Below, one piece after another: positions 1 through 9,003 of a stretch of 64,000 nucleotides of DNA; position 1 is the stretch's first letter, and every line of letters starts with the position of its first letter. This DNA is from Bradyrhizobium erythrophlei (lineage in GTDB: Bacteria; Pseudomonadota; Alphaproteobacteria; Rhizobiales; Xanthobacteraceae). The notes beneath the pieces are model-generated. The model was not told the DNA's origin, did no database searches, and saw nothing but the letters and a program-made list of their open reading frames with translations. Location of the stretch: assembly GCF_900142985.1 (NCBI RefSeq), contig NZ_LT670849.1:7461118-7525117 (forward strand), written 5' to 3'. Both the position numbers and the translations under genes were made by a program.

Positions 1-546
1 GCGATGATGATTGCCGTCGCCGAGATAGCGGTCGCCGGGACTGCGGTTGCCCAGCAGACGCCCAAGACCAAGGGGCCGCCGGCGCAGGGTCAGGCAGCAC
101 CGGTGCCCGCTCCTTCCGGCAGCACTCCCGCGCCGCCCCAGGCAGGCTGGGCGGCGCGATGCAGCAGTCCCAGCCGCGACGCTCCGCTCGAATGCGCGAT
201 GGAGCAGAATGCGATCCTCACCAAGACAGGTCAGCTGGTCGTGCTGATCAACATTCGCGTGCCCGGCGACACCCGGACGCCCGTCGCACTGATCCAGTTG
301 CCGCTCGGTTTGAATTTGCAGGCCGGCGCCAAGCTTCAGGTCGACGACGGCAAGGGCATCGATCTGCCGATCCAGACCTGCGAGAACCGCGGCTGCTACG
401 CCAGTTTTCCGGTCGGAGTGGAAACGTTGAACGCGCTGCGGTCAGGCAAGCAGCTCAAGATCATGTTTCAGGACCTTTCGAAGGAAACCATCACGATCCC
501 GCTGCCGCTCAACGATTTTGCGGCCTCCTACGACAAGATCAAATAG
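1..546 (+). CDS. Invasion-associated locus B (IalB) family protein, 5' truncated by window edge
   Basis: The reading frame is open at base 1, so the true start lies upstream. The visible product begins inside a hydrophobic signal-peptide core (MMIAVAEIAVAG) ending in an AVAQQ cleavage-like site, followed by a Pro/Ala/Gln-rich linker to about residue 45. The rest (GWAARC, PLECAMEQ, a Cys pair in TCENRGCYASF, then KIMFQDLSKETI) matches the beta-rich IalB fold, which is periplasmic or secreted and of unclear biochemical role in Rhizobiales. The two-cysteine CENRGC motif probably forms a disulfide. It is monocistronic as far as visible and is followed by a tRNA gene. Confidence 0.85.
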   Translation, partial: AMMIAVAEIAVAGTAVAQQTPKTKGPPAQGQAAPVPAPSGSTPAPPQAGWAARCSSPSRDAPLECAMEQNAILTKTGQLVVLINIRVPGDTRTPVALIQLPLGLNLQAGAKLQVDDGKGIDLPIQTCENRGCYASFPVGVETLNALRSGKQLKIMFQDLSKETITIPLPLNDFAASYDKIK

Positions 547-703
547 GCCGCTTACCGCTACGGCCGCCTGGGGCAGGACCAATGCTGTTGCTTGCCAAAA
601 CCAGGATGAAGCGGGTAGAAGGTCCGATATACCAGACCGGATCGCGAGGACTTCATCCGCGACCGTCGATTTATCCGATATCTAAGTGAAATATCAGGAT
701 AAT

Positions 704-777
704 TGGGGAATGGTGTAACGGTAGCACAACAGACTCTGACTCTGTTTGTCTAGGTTCGAATCCTAGTTCCCCAGCCA
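704..777 (+). tRNA. tRNA-Gln (anticodon CTG)
   Basis: A 74-nt cloverleaf including an encoded CCA end. The acceptor stem TGGGGAA pairs with TTCCCCA; the anticodon stem ACAGA/TCTGT encloses the loop CTCTGAC, whose central triplet CTG reads the glutamine codon CAG. The T arm carries GTTCGAATC. The sequence downstream is gene-poor and contains phage-type genes, so this tRNA 3' end is a candidate attachment site. I did not find a second copy of its 3' end in the window by eye. Confidence 0.97.
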
Positions 778-964
778 AGTTCTCGAGAAATAAACCGCGA
801 GACCCGAGGCACCGGCAGCCATGATACCCGCGCGCAAACCAACCACTTCCGGCGCGGCAAGCCGAAGCTGCGAGCATCGAATTCATCGATGAAAACGGCG
901 GCGGGTTGGTCAAGCGAGAGCCTGGCGCGATTGTGCCGCCAGGCTCCGTCAGAAGCTTTCGCGA

Positions 965-1216
965 TCAATAGAATCCATAACAGCGCAGATCCATCCACGG
1001 GCCGCCCCAATAGGATCCGCCATGCCAGCCGGGCCCTACATAAGGCCCGCCGCAATACATGTCATAGGATGCCACACGGTAATGGCGGCGATGGGCGTAG
1101 CGATGCGCCCTTTGATAGGCCGGCACCTCAAGTTCGGCGGCCTTTGCGGTGTTGACCGCTACCGAAAACGAACCGCCGTTCTGCGGCGAAACAAGCCGAG
1201 GCGCATTCGCCGCCAT
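965..1216 (-). CDS. Small Gly/Tyr-rich protein, possibly degraded at its N-terminus
   Basis: An 83-residue product with a C-terminal half rich in Gly, Tyr, Trp and His (YCGGPYVGPGWHGGSYW) typical of small envelope proteins that bradyrhizobia encode in many copies. The family normally begins with a signal peptide; here the N-terminus (MAANAPRLVSPQNGG) is not hydrophobic and the preceding codon but one is a stop, so the start may have been lost by mutation. No clear Shine-Dalgarno sequence precedes the ATG. It may be a remnant rather than a working gene. Confidence 0.45.
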   Translation of the reverse strand: MAANAPRLVSPQNGGSFSVAVNTAKAAELEVPAYQRAHRYAHRRHYRVASYDMYCGGPYVGPGWHGGSYWGGPWMDLRCYGFY

Positions 1217-1279
1217 GAATCACGAGATGGGCGGTTACTGCGCTTTTGGCAGGTGCGGACCTCGATCAGCTAGACGAGT

Positions 1280-1497
1280 GATAGTGTTGCAAAAGTCGAA
1301 AGTTGCAGCGGTCCAAATTTTTGGCGAAAATCTGAAGCGCAAAGAGATCGACGATTCGCATGGTCTCGGTCGCGCTACCGAAGTCGCCCACGAATTTGGC
1401 GCAAGGCGATGAGGTCCCTCAGATCATTACACGAATAACGCGCCAGCTGCCCTCAGAAATTTTGTATCTCCTGCAAAACGACTTTTGCAACACTATC
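1280..1497. mobile_element. MITE-like element with 19-bp terminal inverted repeats
   Basis: A 218-bp segment bounded by perfect 19-bp inverted repeats: GATAGTGTTGCAAAAGTCG at 1280-1298 and its reverse complement at 1479-1497. The flanks carry the same 5 bases, CGAGT, at 1275-1279 and 1498-1502 (6 if the next G is counted), as expected of a target-site duplication. There is no credible transposase between the ends. It is therefore most likely a non-autonomous element moved by a transposase elsewhere in the genome; the TGTTGCAAAA core is of the type seen at ends of IS elements, but I do not assign a family. Confidence 0.8.
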
Positions 1498-1502
1498 CGA
1501 GT

Positions 1503-2850
1503 GAGAACAGACTTATCCGTTCAACTCGGACCGCCGCGATTTCCGGGTTCTGTCCGGGCCAGCTTTCTCGAGCCAGCTCTTGAGAGCGCTATCGACGTCA
1601 AAAGTGTTCTCGGCGAAAATCCGCATGACGCGCATGCGGCGCTCTCGCAAGTACTGCTCAAACAAGATCGATATGGACGACCGCGGTATCAGTCTCCGCG
1701 CAACTATCCTCTGGCATCGATGGATTAGGGAACCAAAATCAAAGAAACCCAAGATCATCATTGCCTAGGATGAAGGTTCGGCATCGGCCTTGTCAATGTG
1801 CCAGTTACGTGGACCAAGATCTTACGTGGACCAAGATCTAAGGTCTCATTTTGGAGCATGCTACCGCCTTATTAGCATTAATGGCCCTTGCTCCTTTCGG
1901 CTCCCCGCCCCGGGGCGAAGGGCTGGCGGCTCCACCTGCACTTCGCAAATGGAGCCGTTGCAAAAATTCAAAAAGCTAATGAGGCCTTCAGACGAAGCGG
2001 ATCTGTTAATCACGCCGCCTGCGTCAAAACGGCATTCGATCTACGCATTTGCGTCAGGCCGCCGACAATCAAACGCTATCGACTGTGGCTCTATGACAAC
2101 CTTCGCCATGGACCCAAGTTAGCTTTGGACAAACCGGTGACGTGCTCGCTCCCAAGATTCCATTCGGCCCTTCGCTTTATGAGGCAGGCATGAATGGATT
2201 ATCCGCTCCTCCTTCGCCGCCATCGTCCCAAACTGCGTGAGACACTGATCACTGGGTGTTGCGAAATGCAGAAGGCGGCGCGGATTCAGACAAACAACAA
2301 GATTGGTTATGTAGGTTCGGCACCACGCTAAGTGAGCTCAAGAAGAAACGCTATTCTACAGGAGATGTCCCAGGCTTCTATTTTCGCGCTCCCAAGCGTG
2401 CTGATCCTCCAGCTCTGCGCGACCGTCGTCGACGACCGAATCGAGCCAATCTAAAGCCTGCTGGCGCTCAAAAGCTTTGCCTAATGCGAGTCTGAATAGT
2501 TTTCCTTCGCGGGACCCGGTCCGGAATCCCTCGTTCCGAGCGCGCTCCAAACAGGACGTAAAACTGTCGTCGCGTCTTGGGCTGAAGATCCCAAAATGGT
2601 ACCTAGCGCCCCCGGGAGAAGCACGGCAGGTAATAAAATTAGGCCGTCGCCAGACACTCCATTGCTGTGACAAGCCAACCAATTGATATTGTTAAATTAT
2701 TACCGAGACGGATATTCTCTCGTGTGGCCTGAAATTTCAAGAGAGTCTGGATTTCTCCAACGTTTGGCTGTAATTAAATTTCGATTTAATCCATTGAGCG
2801 TCACGGTTTTAAATTTAATGCGAAAACATATTATTTCGAAAGGTCATTTC
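1503..2850. other. Gene-poor stretch with a short tandem repeat; no secure gene
   Basis: About 1.3 kb without a convincing coding sequence. A 17-bp unit (TTACGTGGACCAAGATC) is directly duplicated head to tail at 1805-1821 and 1822-1838. A minus-strand frame at 2356-2682 (about 108 residues, C-terminal part Ala/Glu/Asp-rich and soluble-looking) is open but has no recognisable family or good ribosome site, so I do not call it. The last 170 bases before 2851 are strikingly AT-rich and probably contain the promoter of the next small gene. Confidence 0.5.
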
Positions 2851-3033
2851 ATGACCGATAAGATAAAACCTCGAAGATGTGCAGAATTCCGCAAGCAATC
2901 CGCGAGCACCGAACGGCAACTGACAAACGCTGCAGCACCTGACCATGCGATCGAGTGCCCCAAGCAATCCGCCAACGACAACAGCCTTACCTGGCCGCTC
3001 ATTCCATTTCCCGATGGATGGCTTAGCGACTGA
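2851..3033 (+). CDS. Hypothetical 60-residue protein
   Basis: The start MTDKIKPRR was chosen over the longer frame from 2683 because GAAAGG lies about 8 bases before this ATG and the upstream part is AT-rich non-coding-like sequence. The product is polar, with Lys/Arg at the N-terminus, and ends in a hydrophobic tail (LTWPLIPFPDGWLSD). I recognise no domain. It is followed 61 bases later by another small gene on the same strand, so the two may be co-transcribed. Confidence 0.4.
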   Translation: MTDKIKPRRCAEFRKQSASTERQLTNAAAPDHAIECPKQSANDNSLTWPLIPFPDGWLSD

Positions 3034-3094
3034 CTGCTGATGCTGGCATTAAGCCTGTGAGTCTGTTTTAGTAATGTTTATTTGGAGTGACATT

Positions 3095-3337
3095 ATGAAC
3101 GAACGAATTGCACGCGTGCGTGCCCACCAACGCAATATCGAGCGATACGAAGGGCTGCTCAAATCCTGTTTGACCGAGATTGAATTGCGGTTCGTCAATC
3201 AACGCTTATTGGAAGAGAGAAAGTCTCTGGCGATGTTGCAACTTATGAACCCGAGCGATCCGGTTGAGATGATTCAGCTTCCACTTCCTGATGCCGTAGC
3301 TGTCGCAGCTACTGCACGCTTCCGGTCGGAAGCCTAG
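3095..3337 (+). CDS. Small coiled-coil-like rhizobial hypothetical protein
   Basis: An 80-residue product starting MNERIARVRAH, with TTGGAGTGA placed about 7 bases upstream of the ATG; the in-frame start at 3074 lacks such a site. Residues 1-50 form an amphipathic, Arg/Glu/Leu-rich helix (RNIERYEGLLKS, IELRFVNQRLLEERKSL) that looks coiled-coil-forming, as in short conserved proteins common in Bradyrhizobium. The C-terminus is Ala/Val-rich and variable. Function is unknown. Confidence 0.65.
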   Translation: MNERIARVRAHQRNIERYEGLLKSCLTEIELRFVNQRLLEERKSLAMLQLMNPSDPVEMIQLPLPDAVAVAATARFRSEA

Positions 3338-3399
3338 AATCAAAAAAAACCGCGGGGAGGCCGCCGTGTCGCTGGTCAATGAGGATCGCAGCGCGTGAA

Positions 3400-3720
3400 C
3401 TATTCGCTGCTTTGACCAGAAGCGCCTTCGCTGACGATGTCAGCTTTCGCTGTAAGGTGTTTAGAAAAAATCCGAATAACGGCACCACGAAGGATAGGTT
3501 TCTCGTCGAAAAGCTGTGAGGCAGCCTGTTCGATCTTTTCTCTCAATGCGAGAAACTGCTCCATACGCGCGCTACTTTCTGTTCCCTTTGCACCCGCGAG
3601 CTCATCAAGCGCGGCATCGCTAATCTGACACATAACAACCTGGTCGTCGTTCAGCATTGAAAATCTGAAAGCGTGTCGTTCCTCGTCATGGCCCTCGATT
3701 TCGTGACTGATCAGCGGCAT
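3400..3720 (-). CDS. DUF1488-like protein
   Basis: A 106-residue soluble protein. MPLISHEIEGHDEERHAFRF was taken as the start because GGAG lies about 10 bases before it, six codons inside the longest frame. The pattern of an N-terminal beta region containing RFSML and VMCQISDAALDEL, then a helical Glu/Ala-rich stretch and an I(R/L)IF-type C-terminus, matches the short DUF1488 family found in proteobacteria. No biochemical function is established for that family. It is convergent with the gene ending at 3337. Confidence 0.65.
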   Translation of the reverse strand: MPLISHEIEGHDEERHAFRFSMLNDDQVVMCQISDAALDELAGAKGTESSARMEQFLALREKIEQAASQLFDEKPILRGAVIRIFSKHLTAKADIVSEGASGQSSE

Positions 3721-4398
3721 GGGCAGCACTCCGCACAATCTAACGCCAGCAGTCTAAGGTTGCCTCAGCCCGCCAGTCGGATCAACGAATTTGCGGAGCT
3801 CCGTCCTTGAGCGTGACTTCTTCCTAAATTCCCTGCTAGCAGGGAATTTTTCAAAAAAATCTCGAAAGAAATGGCTTTAGAGAGCCCATATAACACGCCA
3901 CAAGTGCCTGACGCGCGGCCAATTTTCCCAATTCAGTTACGAAGACCCGAGGGAAAACGTGGGTCGAGAACAGGGAATTTTTCGCGCTTCAGCAGCGAAT
4001 TGTCGGCGCTCGAGCAGGGATTCATCGCGCGCTCTCTTCGCCACCGCCTAGGCCAGCACGAACAGCGCCACCAAGATGACTGGCGACGACGGCGGACCTT
4101 TCGTCGCTGACATCCCAAAAGCACTCTTGCGACAATGCTCGCGTGCTGCTGAGTCCAAAAGTTACAAATATTTAAGTTCCAGCGGCCGAGCCTATTTGTT
4201 AGCTTGGTCTGGAGCTTCGGGTGAGGGCCCCTGCCCTCGCCGCGCTACATCGCCTCGGGTCGCGAATTTCCCCAGGCTGGATCGCTCTATCGAGCAAGGC
4301 GCCAATATTCGCAAAGCATGACCAAGGAAGGTCTCGAGCGTCGCAGTCGATTTTAATCGACCGCGTGGGATCTTTTGTAAGCCTGAAAGGGTGCGGTC
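3721..4398. repeat. Non-coding stretch with a perfect palindrome and a repeated AGGGAATTTTT motif
   Basis: Bases 3826-3849 form a perfect 24-base palindrome centred on CTAG (arms AAATTCCCTGC / GCAGGGAATTT), followed by TT and a C-A7 run. It can fold as an 11-bp hairpin and could act as a bidirectional terminator. The motif AGGGAATTTTTCGCG recurs at about 3969-3984. The stretch between resembles a dispersed intergenic sequence type I associate with bradyrhizobial and Rhodopseudomonas genomes; that is recollection, not a search. No credible coding sequence is present up to 4398. Confidence 0.5.
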
Positions 4399-5862
4399 AT
4401 GCCTATCAAAGTAAGCGGCGGTCTAAGTGGTTTATTCGACAAGCCAGCGAAGACTATTACCCATGTTCCTGACGACGATCCGGTCGTCGTCGAGCGGCCG
4501 CGCGCGGAGCAACCTGATCCGTTAGGGCCGCAGATACGACTTGACGCCCGCATACGGGCCGAGTGCGTCGAAGTTGTCCCGATCGAAAAACTTCAGCCAA
4601 ACCCCAGAAACGCAAAGAAGCACCCGGAAAAGCAGATCGCGTTGCTCCAAGCGAACTTCGAGGAATTCGGGTTCACTACGCCTCCCTTGGTTGACGAGAA
4701 CTACGTGATCCTCGCGGGGCATGGGCGCTACGAGGCAGCCAAACGTTCCGATTTCGACCATTTGCCTGTCATCAAGCTCACAGGTCTTACGGCTGCCAAG
4801 AAACGAGCTGTCGCGCTTGCTGACAACAAGCTCGCCGCGATGGGCCGGTACGATTTAGACATTCTGTCCGAGGAGCTCTCGTTCTTATTCGATGCCAGTA
4901 CCGAACTCGATTTCGACCCAGGCATCATCGGCTTCGAGACCGTCGAAATCGATCAGATCATCGACAATGACACAAAGAAGGACCGCACCGATCCCGCCGA
5001 CGATTTCGCTACGCTGCCTCCAGAGACGCCAGCCGTAACATCTGCGGGCGACATCTGGGAGTGCGATAAACACCGCCTGCTGTGCGGGGACGCTACAAAT
5101 CCCGATGACTATGCCGCGTTAATGGGGCGTGACCAAGTGGAAATGGTCTTCACGGACCCCCCTTATAACGTGCCCAACGCCGGTCACGTGAGCAAGCGCG
5201 AAGGCGTGCGCGAATTCGCCATGGCGGCGGGTGAGATGTCGTCCAGAGAGTTTTCGGTGTTTCTGTCGATCGTGTTTGGCAACATCTTCGCCTACATGCA
5301 GGCAGGTGCGGTCGGCTTCTTTTGCATGGACTGGCGGCATCTGTCCGAGCTCTGGGCAGCCGCGCACCCAGTGTTCGGGGCGATGAGGAACCTCATCGTC
5401 TGGGTTAAACCCAACGCAGGCATGGGGAGCTTCTACCGATCGCAGCACGAGCTGATCTGCGTCTATGCCACTCCTGGCAAGCCGATCAACAACTTCGGTC
5501 TTGGTGGCAAGGGCCGACATCGGACCAACGTCTGGCAATATCCGGGCTTCAATAGTTTCGGGCGCGGGCGTGACGAGACGTTGGCCATGCATCCAACCGT
5601 CAAGCCGGTCGCCATGGTGGTGGACGCCCTAAAGGACTGCTCGGACCGCGGTGGCGTCGTGCTCGACCCGTTCGCAGGCTCGGGCACTACCGTGATCGCG
5701 GCTGAGCGCACCAAACGCCGCGCGCGTCTCATGGAGATTGATCCGCTCTATTGCGACACCATCGTGGAGCGTTGGCAGACATTCACCGGCAAGACCGCGC
5801 GTCTTGCTGAAACGAACGAGACTTTTGCTGAAGTGAAGGCCCGCAGGGGTGCGGGTCGTTAA
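4399..5862 (+). CDS. ParB-like / DNA methyltransferase fusion (phage-type orphan methylase)
   Basis: A 487-residue protein. The N-terminal third (about 55-150) is a ParB/Srx-like nuclease domain with LQPNPRNAKKHPEKQ and the VILAGHGRYEAAK motif. The rest is an amino-methyltransferase with catalytic DPPY at residues 253-256 and, after it, the SAM-binding LDPFAGSGTT near 421-430. This order (motif IV before motif I) is that of beta-class N4-cytosine or N6-adenine methyltransferases. Such fusions are typical of phages and integrated elements and usually lack a partner restriction enzyme; none is seen here. The ATG at 4399 is followed within 18 bases of its stop by the DUF5681 gene, indicating an operon. 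Confidence 0.92.
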   Translation: MPIKVSGGLSGLFDKPAKTITHVPDDDPVVVERPRAEQPDPLGPQIRLDARIRAECVEVVPIEKLQPNPRNAKKHPEKQIALLQANFEEFGFTTPPLVDENYVILAGHGRYEAAKRSDFDHLPVIKLTGLTAAKKRAVALADNKLAAMGRYDLDILSEELSFLFDASTELDFDPGIIGFETVEIDQIIDNDTKKDRTDPADDFATLPPETPAVTSAGDIWECDKHRLLCGDATNPDDYAALMGRDQVEMVFTDPPYNVPNAGHVSKREGVREFAMAAGEMSSREFSVFLSIVFGNIFAYMQAGAVGFFCMDWRHLSELWAAAHPVFGAMRNLIVWVKPNAGMGSFYRSQHELICVYATPGKPINNFGLGGKGRHRTNVWQYPGFNSFGRGRDETLAMHPTVKPVAMVVDALKDCSDRGGVVLDPFAGSGTTVIAAERTKRRARLMEIDPLYCDTIVERWQTFTGKTARLAETNETFAEVKARRGAGR

Positions 5863-5880
5863 GTGTGAGAGGGGGCTACA

Positions 5881-6345
5881 ATGACCAAGAAAGTGAAATT
5901 TCACCACATAGAAGACGATGCTGAAAATCCGGGTGATGAAGATAAGGTCGGCTATCGCAAGCCGCCGAAGCACTCGCGGTTCAGGCGTGGGCAATCTGGT
6001 AATCCGAGGGGACGGCCGCGGGTTGCTTACGAGAAAGATGATTTTCCAGTACGTCGATTCATGATGGAGCCGGTAGAGGTAACGCGGAAAGGCAAGAAAG
6101 AGCAGGTCACAACCTATGAGGCCATTCTCATGAGGCTTGCTGCCAAAGCGCTCGCAGGAGACAGCGCAAGTGCGAAACTTTTGCTCAAGCATACCGGGGG
6201 ACTCAAGGACTTCCGCGAAGAGTGGAAGCGTGTGATGACGGAAGCCGACATGAAGATGATCGAGATGGTGAGGGAAGCATCGAACGCTTGGGTTAACGAT
6301 CTCGCCGATAAAAAAGCTGGGAAGAAAGACGACGAAGAAAGCTAA
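5881..6345 (+). CDS. DUF5681 domain protein
   Basis: A 154-residue, highly charged protein. The N-terminal half carries the signature RRGQSGNPRGRPR (residues about 35-47) that defines DUF5681, a family repeatedly found next to phage-type methylases and terminase genes. The C-terminal half is helical (RLAAKALAGDSASAKLLLKHTG, EADMKMIEMVREA) and ends in a Lys/Asp-rich tail. The family is often suspected to act in phage packaging or DNA binding, but no activity is established. GAGAGGGGG precedes the ATG, and the gene follows the methylase by 18 bases. Confidence 0.88.
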   Translation: MTKKVKFHHIEDDAENPGDEDKVGYRKPPKHSRFRRGQSGNPRGRPRVAYEKDDFPVRRFMMEPVEVTRKGKKEQVTTYEAILMRLAAKALAGDSASAKLLLKHTGGLKDFREEWKRVMTEADMKMIEMVREASNAWVNDLADKKAGKKDDEES

Positions 6346-6424
6346 CTCTTTTCACGAGAGATGGCCGACCGACAGACGCCGTCCATCTATGCGCTTCTCG
6401 ACGAGACCCTTCGTCAAACAGCTA

Positions 6425-6458
6425 GCCGAGCTCCTGCCCGGGAGCTCGGCCCTTCTTT
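6425..6458 (+). terminator. Rho-independent-type terminator after the methylase/DUF5681 pair
   Basis: A perfect 10-bp stem, GCCGAGCTCC (6425-6434) with GGAGCTCGGC (6441-6450), closes a 6-base loop and is followed by CCTTCTTT. It lies 80 bases past the stop of the DUF5681 gene. The U tract is short and interrupted, so termination may be partial. Confidence 0.6.
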
Positions 6459-6920
6459 GCCGGATCTCCTCCGATCGCCGTCGCCCTGGCGGCTGCACCA
6501 GCAACGAGAATTTTCTTAGTGAAGCTCTCGATCGGTGCCGGTGGTGATGCACGACGCTGTCTCGTTAATGCACCGGCTGACCCGAAAATAGATCCTGCCA
6601 GCCCTCCCCAATTGCCCTGTCGTTCCGCGGGGATTGCGCCAGTCGCAGTCGCAGAGCAGCCAAGACCAAAGCCAAGCCCACAACGATAAAGTTGGCGGCA
6701 AAACCGACTTCCGAATTGGCTTTGTTTCGTCAATAACGGCCTGGGCCAAGGCGCGAAACGAGCAAGAATCTTGCTGCAGAAAGGACTGGCATTTCTTCGC
6801 CAAACGAGCGTTACTGATTCGTGTAAGGGGCTTTTGCCCGGGCATCTCCTCCCGCTCACATGCGGGCTCAAGGCAGTGCGGCAAGCAGTGTCGCATTCAT
6901 CATCTTGAGAGGAGATTCTG
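6459..6920. other. Non-coding or decayed stretch before the recombination genes
   Basis: No gene can be supported. On the minus strand around 6560-6710 a hydrophobic reading (FAANFIVVGLALVLAALRL) ends in a normal-looking tail, but it has no start codon in frame and a stop just upstream. It may be the remnant of a small phage membrane protein. The ribosome site of the next gene (GAGAGGAGA) ends this stretch. Confidence 0.35.
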
Positions 6921-7769
6921 GTGAGTATCAGTCCGTCGAATGGCGCAGTCGCGCCAAATCCCACAATCGTCCGTTTCAATCCTGCCGATCGGCGCCATTT
7001 TATCGGCGGATCGGACGCCCGCATCATCATGGGAGATGATCAAGCAGAACTCTTACGTCTATGGCGCGAAAAGCGGGGCGAGGCAGAACCACAGGATTTC
7101 TCTCGTAACCTGATCGTTCAGTTGGGCGTCGTAACCGAGGAGCTCAACCGCCGTTGGTACGAGAGCAACACGGGACAAACCGTAAAGGACACCCAGAAAC
7201 GCTTGCGCCATCCGGTTCACAAATGGATGGCGGCGACCGTTGATGGCATCGTGGAATCGAACGGAGCGGTGTACGAAGCCAAATTCATGTTGCCCTGGTC
7301 GTTCTCGGAAGAGGCCGCGGCCGAAAAGCACATGGCCCAGCTTCAGCACAACATGTGGGTGGCGAACACCCGCAACGCCGTGCTTTCGATCATCACGGGC
7401 GGCGGAAAGTGGGTCGAGATCCAGACCGGCGCCGATCCGCTCTATCAACACTTGTTGCTGACCGCTGAGAAGAAGTTCTGGCGTTGCGTGCAATCCGGTG
7501 AAACCCCTCACCTGTTCGGCCTCGAACCGCCCAGATCCCGCCTGGAAGCGGTACGCGTTGTCGACATGAGTTCGTCGAATAGTTGGGCCGAACTTGCGGT
7601 CGTCTATCGACGCACCAAGGCGGCTTACGAAGAACACGAAGCCAGCAAGGCTGATCTCAAAAAACTCGTTCCGGAAGATGCCAGGGAGGCCCTTGGACAC
7701 GGGCTTAAGGCCAAGCGCTCCAAATCCGGCGCTGTCAGCTTCGAGCTGGTCGAGGCTGCACATGCATAA
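6921..7769 (+). CDS. YqaJ-family recombination exonuclease
   Basis: A 282-residue protein with a GTG start directly after GAGAGGAGATTCTG. It has the YqaJ/lambda-exonuclease-like core: [12 protein letters not shown] near residue 27, [15 protein letters not shown] near 66, then AATVDGIV and YEAKF near 105-120, which supply the Asp and Glu-x-Lys of the PD-(D/E)xK metal site. LQHNMWV follows, as in the family. These enzymes degrade one DNA strand from double-strand ends so that a phage annealing protein can load. The next gene is such an annealing protein and overlaps this one by 8 bases, which fits a two-component recombination system. Confidence 0.9.
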   Translation: MSISPSNGAVAPNPTIVRFNPADRRHFIGGSDARIIMGDDQAELLRLWREKRGEAEPQDFSRNLIVQLGVVTEELNRRWYESNTGQTVKDTQKRLRHPVHKWMAATVDGIVESNGAVYEAKFMLPWSFSEEAAAEKHMAQLQHNMWVANTRNAVLSIITGGGKWVEIQTGADPLYQHLLLTAEKKFWRCVQSGETPHLFGLEPPRSRLEAVRVVDMSSSNSWAELAVVYRRTKAAYEEHEASKADLKKLVPEDAREALGHGLKAKRSKSGAVSFELVEAAHA

Positions 7770-9003
7770 CTCAAGTCAAACGATTGGGGCAATCGCGACC
7801 GCGCTGGCCAAAGCCCAGGCCGAGCTTGAGAACCCCGAGAAGACGATGGTTGCCACAATTCCCGCCGCCGATGGCGGACGGAGTTTCCGCTATGCATCGC
7901 TCGCAAGCGGATTGGACCTGGTTCGCAAATGTCTGGGTCAACACGAGATCGCGGTCATGCAGACAACGGCAATTGGCCAGGCCCAGATCGTCCTTACGAC
8001 CTTGCTCGTTCATGCCTCCGGTGAGTGGGTATCTTCCACGTGGCCGGTTTGCCCTGTGGCTGAACCATCCGCACACATCAAAGGGGCTGCCCTAACCTAC
8101 GCCCGGCGTTATGCGCTCTTTACCCTCGTCGGTATCGCCGGCGAGGACGATCTTGATGCTCCTGACCTCTCGACGGCAGGGCCGCCCGGTGAGCCCAAAG
8201 GGCGACAACCTGACACCGGACGCGCCTTGGGCAAACCGAACCAGCCGGCCAATAAGCCCACACACCACCGACCGCCGCCGCAACAGCCCCAAAGGCCTGC
8301 TCGTGGGGAACGGACGAAAGCCCCGGCCCTGCCCCTGGATGCCTCGGAAAGACTTCAGCAGCAGTTGATCTCGGAGCTGGCGCAAATCAGCGAAGCGGAA
8401 GCGCTTGCCACCTGGGCGCATCGGGTCTTGCCACTCAAGAACCAACTTTCGGCAGCGGATGCCCAAAAGGTCGAGGCTGCATTCGCGGCCAGGCTGGACC
8501 AGGTCAGCGCTCCGACATCGGTTCAGCCCGCCGATACCCGCGAAAAAACACCCAAGAGCCGACGCCGCCAGAGCACCCAGGTGCGTCCGATCACCAAGCC
8601 GGTGCGCGAGCGGGATCGCAACCATCTCCGATTCGTCGCATCCCGGCCCTGCCTCGTCTGCGGACGGTCCCCCTCAGACCCCCATCACCTCAAATTCGCC
8701 GAGCAGCGGGCCATGGGTCGGAAAGTCAGCGACAAATTCACCGTTCCGATCTGTCGAATACACCACCGCGAGCTCCATCGCCGCGGTGATGAGCGCATCT
8801 GGTGGGAGAGCCAAGGGATCGATCCCTTGCCTGTCGCAGCAGGCCTTTGGGCTACGACGCACGAGACCATCGTGCCCGCAGCACCGGTCGATGACGTTCA
8901 CCGCGCTGGCAACAATGGACGACGTTCGATCAGCGGAGCTGATGTTTCGGAGCCATTGCAAACTAACGAAACGAAGCCAATTGTCCGGCCGGAGGCAAGA
9001 TGA
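7762..9003 (+). CDS. ERF-family single-strand annealing protein with C-terminal HNH/zinc-like domain
   Basis: A 413-residue protein. The start ATGCATAA overlaps the end of the YqaJ gene, indicating translational coupling; the longer frame from 7594 is rejected because it runs within that gene. Residues 1-140 match [61 protein letters not shown] Pro/Gln-rich linker follows (about 165-195). Residues 296-355 carry [16 protein letters not shown] and [21 protein letters not shown], a Cys/His metal-binding arrangement as in DUF968/HNH-type phage proteins. ERF proteins anneal complementary single strands. The appended domain might be a nuclease or a DNA-binding zinc module; I cannot tell which. Confidence 0.88.
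   Translation: MHNSSQTIGAIATALAKAQAELENPEKTMVATIPAADGGRSFRYASLASGLDLVRKCLGQHEIAVMQTTAIGQAQIVLTTLLVHASGEWVSSTWPVCPVAEPSAHIKGAALTYARRYALFTLVGIAGEDDLDAPDLSTAGPPGEPKGRQPDTGRALGKPNQPANKPTHHRPPPQQPQRPARGERTKAPALPLDASERLQQQLISELAQISEAEALATWAHRVLPLKNQLSAADAQKVEAAFAARLDQVSAPTSVQPADTREKTPKSRRRQSTQVRPITKPVRERDRNHLRFVASRPCLVCGRSPSDPHHLKFAEQRAMGRKVSDKFTVPICRIHHRELHRRGDERIWWESQGIDPLPVAAGLWATTHETIVPAAPVDDVHRAGNNGRRSISGADVSEPLQTNETKPIVRPEAR

Noticed and set aside
671..913. Minus-strand frames over the tRNA-Gln gene
   Set aside because: They run through the tRNA and have no protein family; they are shadows.
1360..1728. Plus-strand 122-residue frame spanning the MITE right end
   Set aside because: It crosses the element boundary and target duplication, so it cannot be an ancestral gene, and it has no domain.
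5119..5592. Long minus-strand frame inside the methyltransferase gene
   Set aside because: Antisense shadow of a strongly conserved domain.
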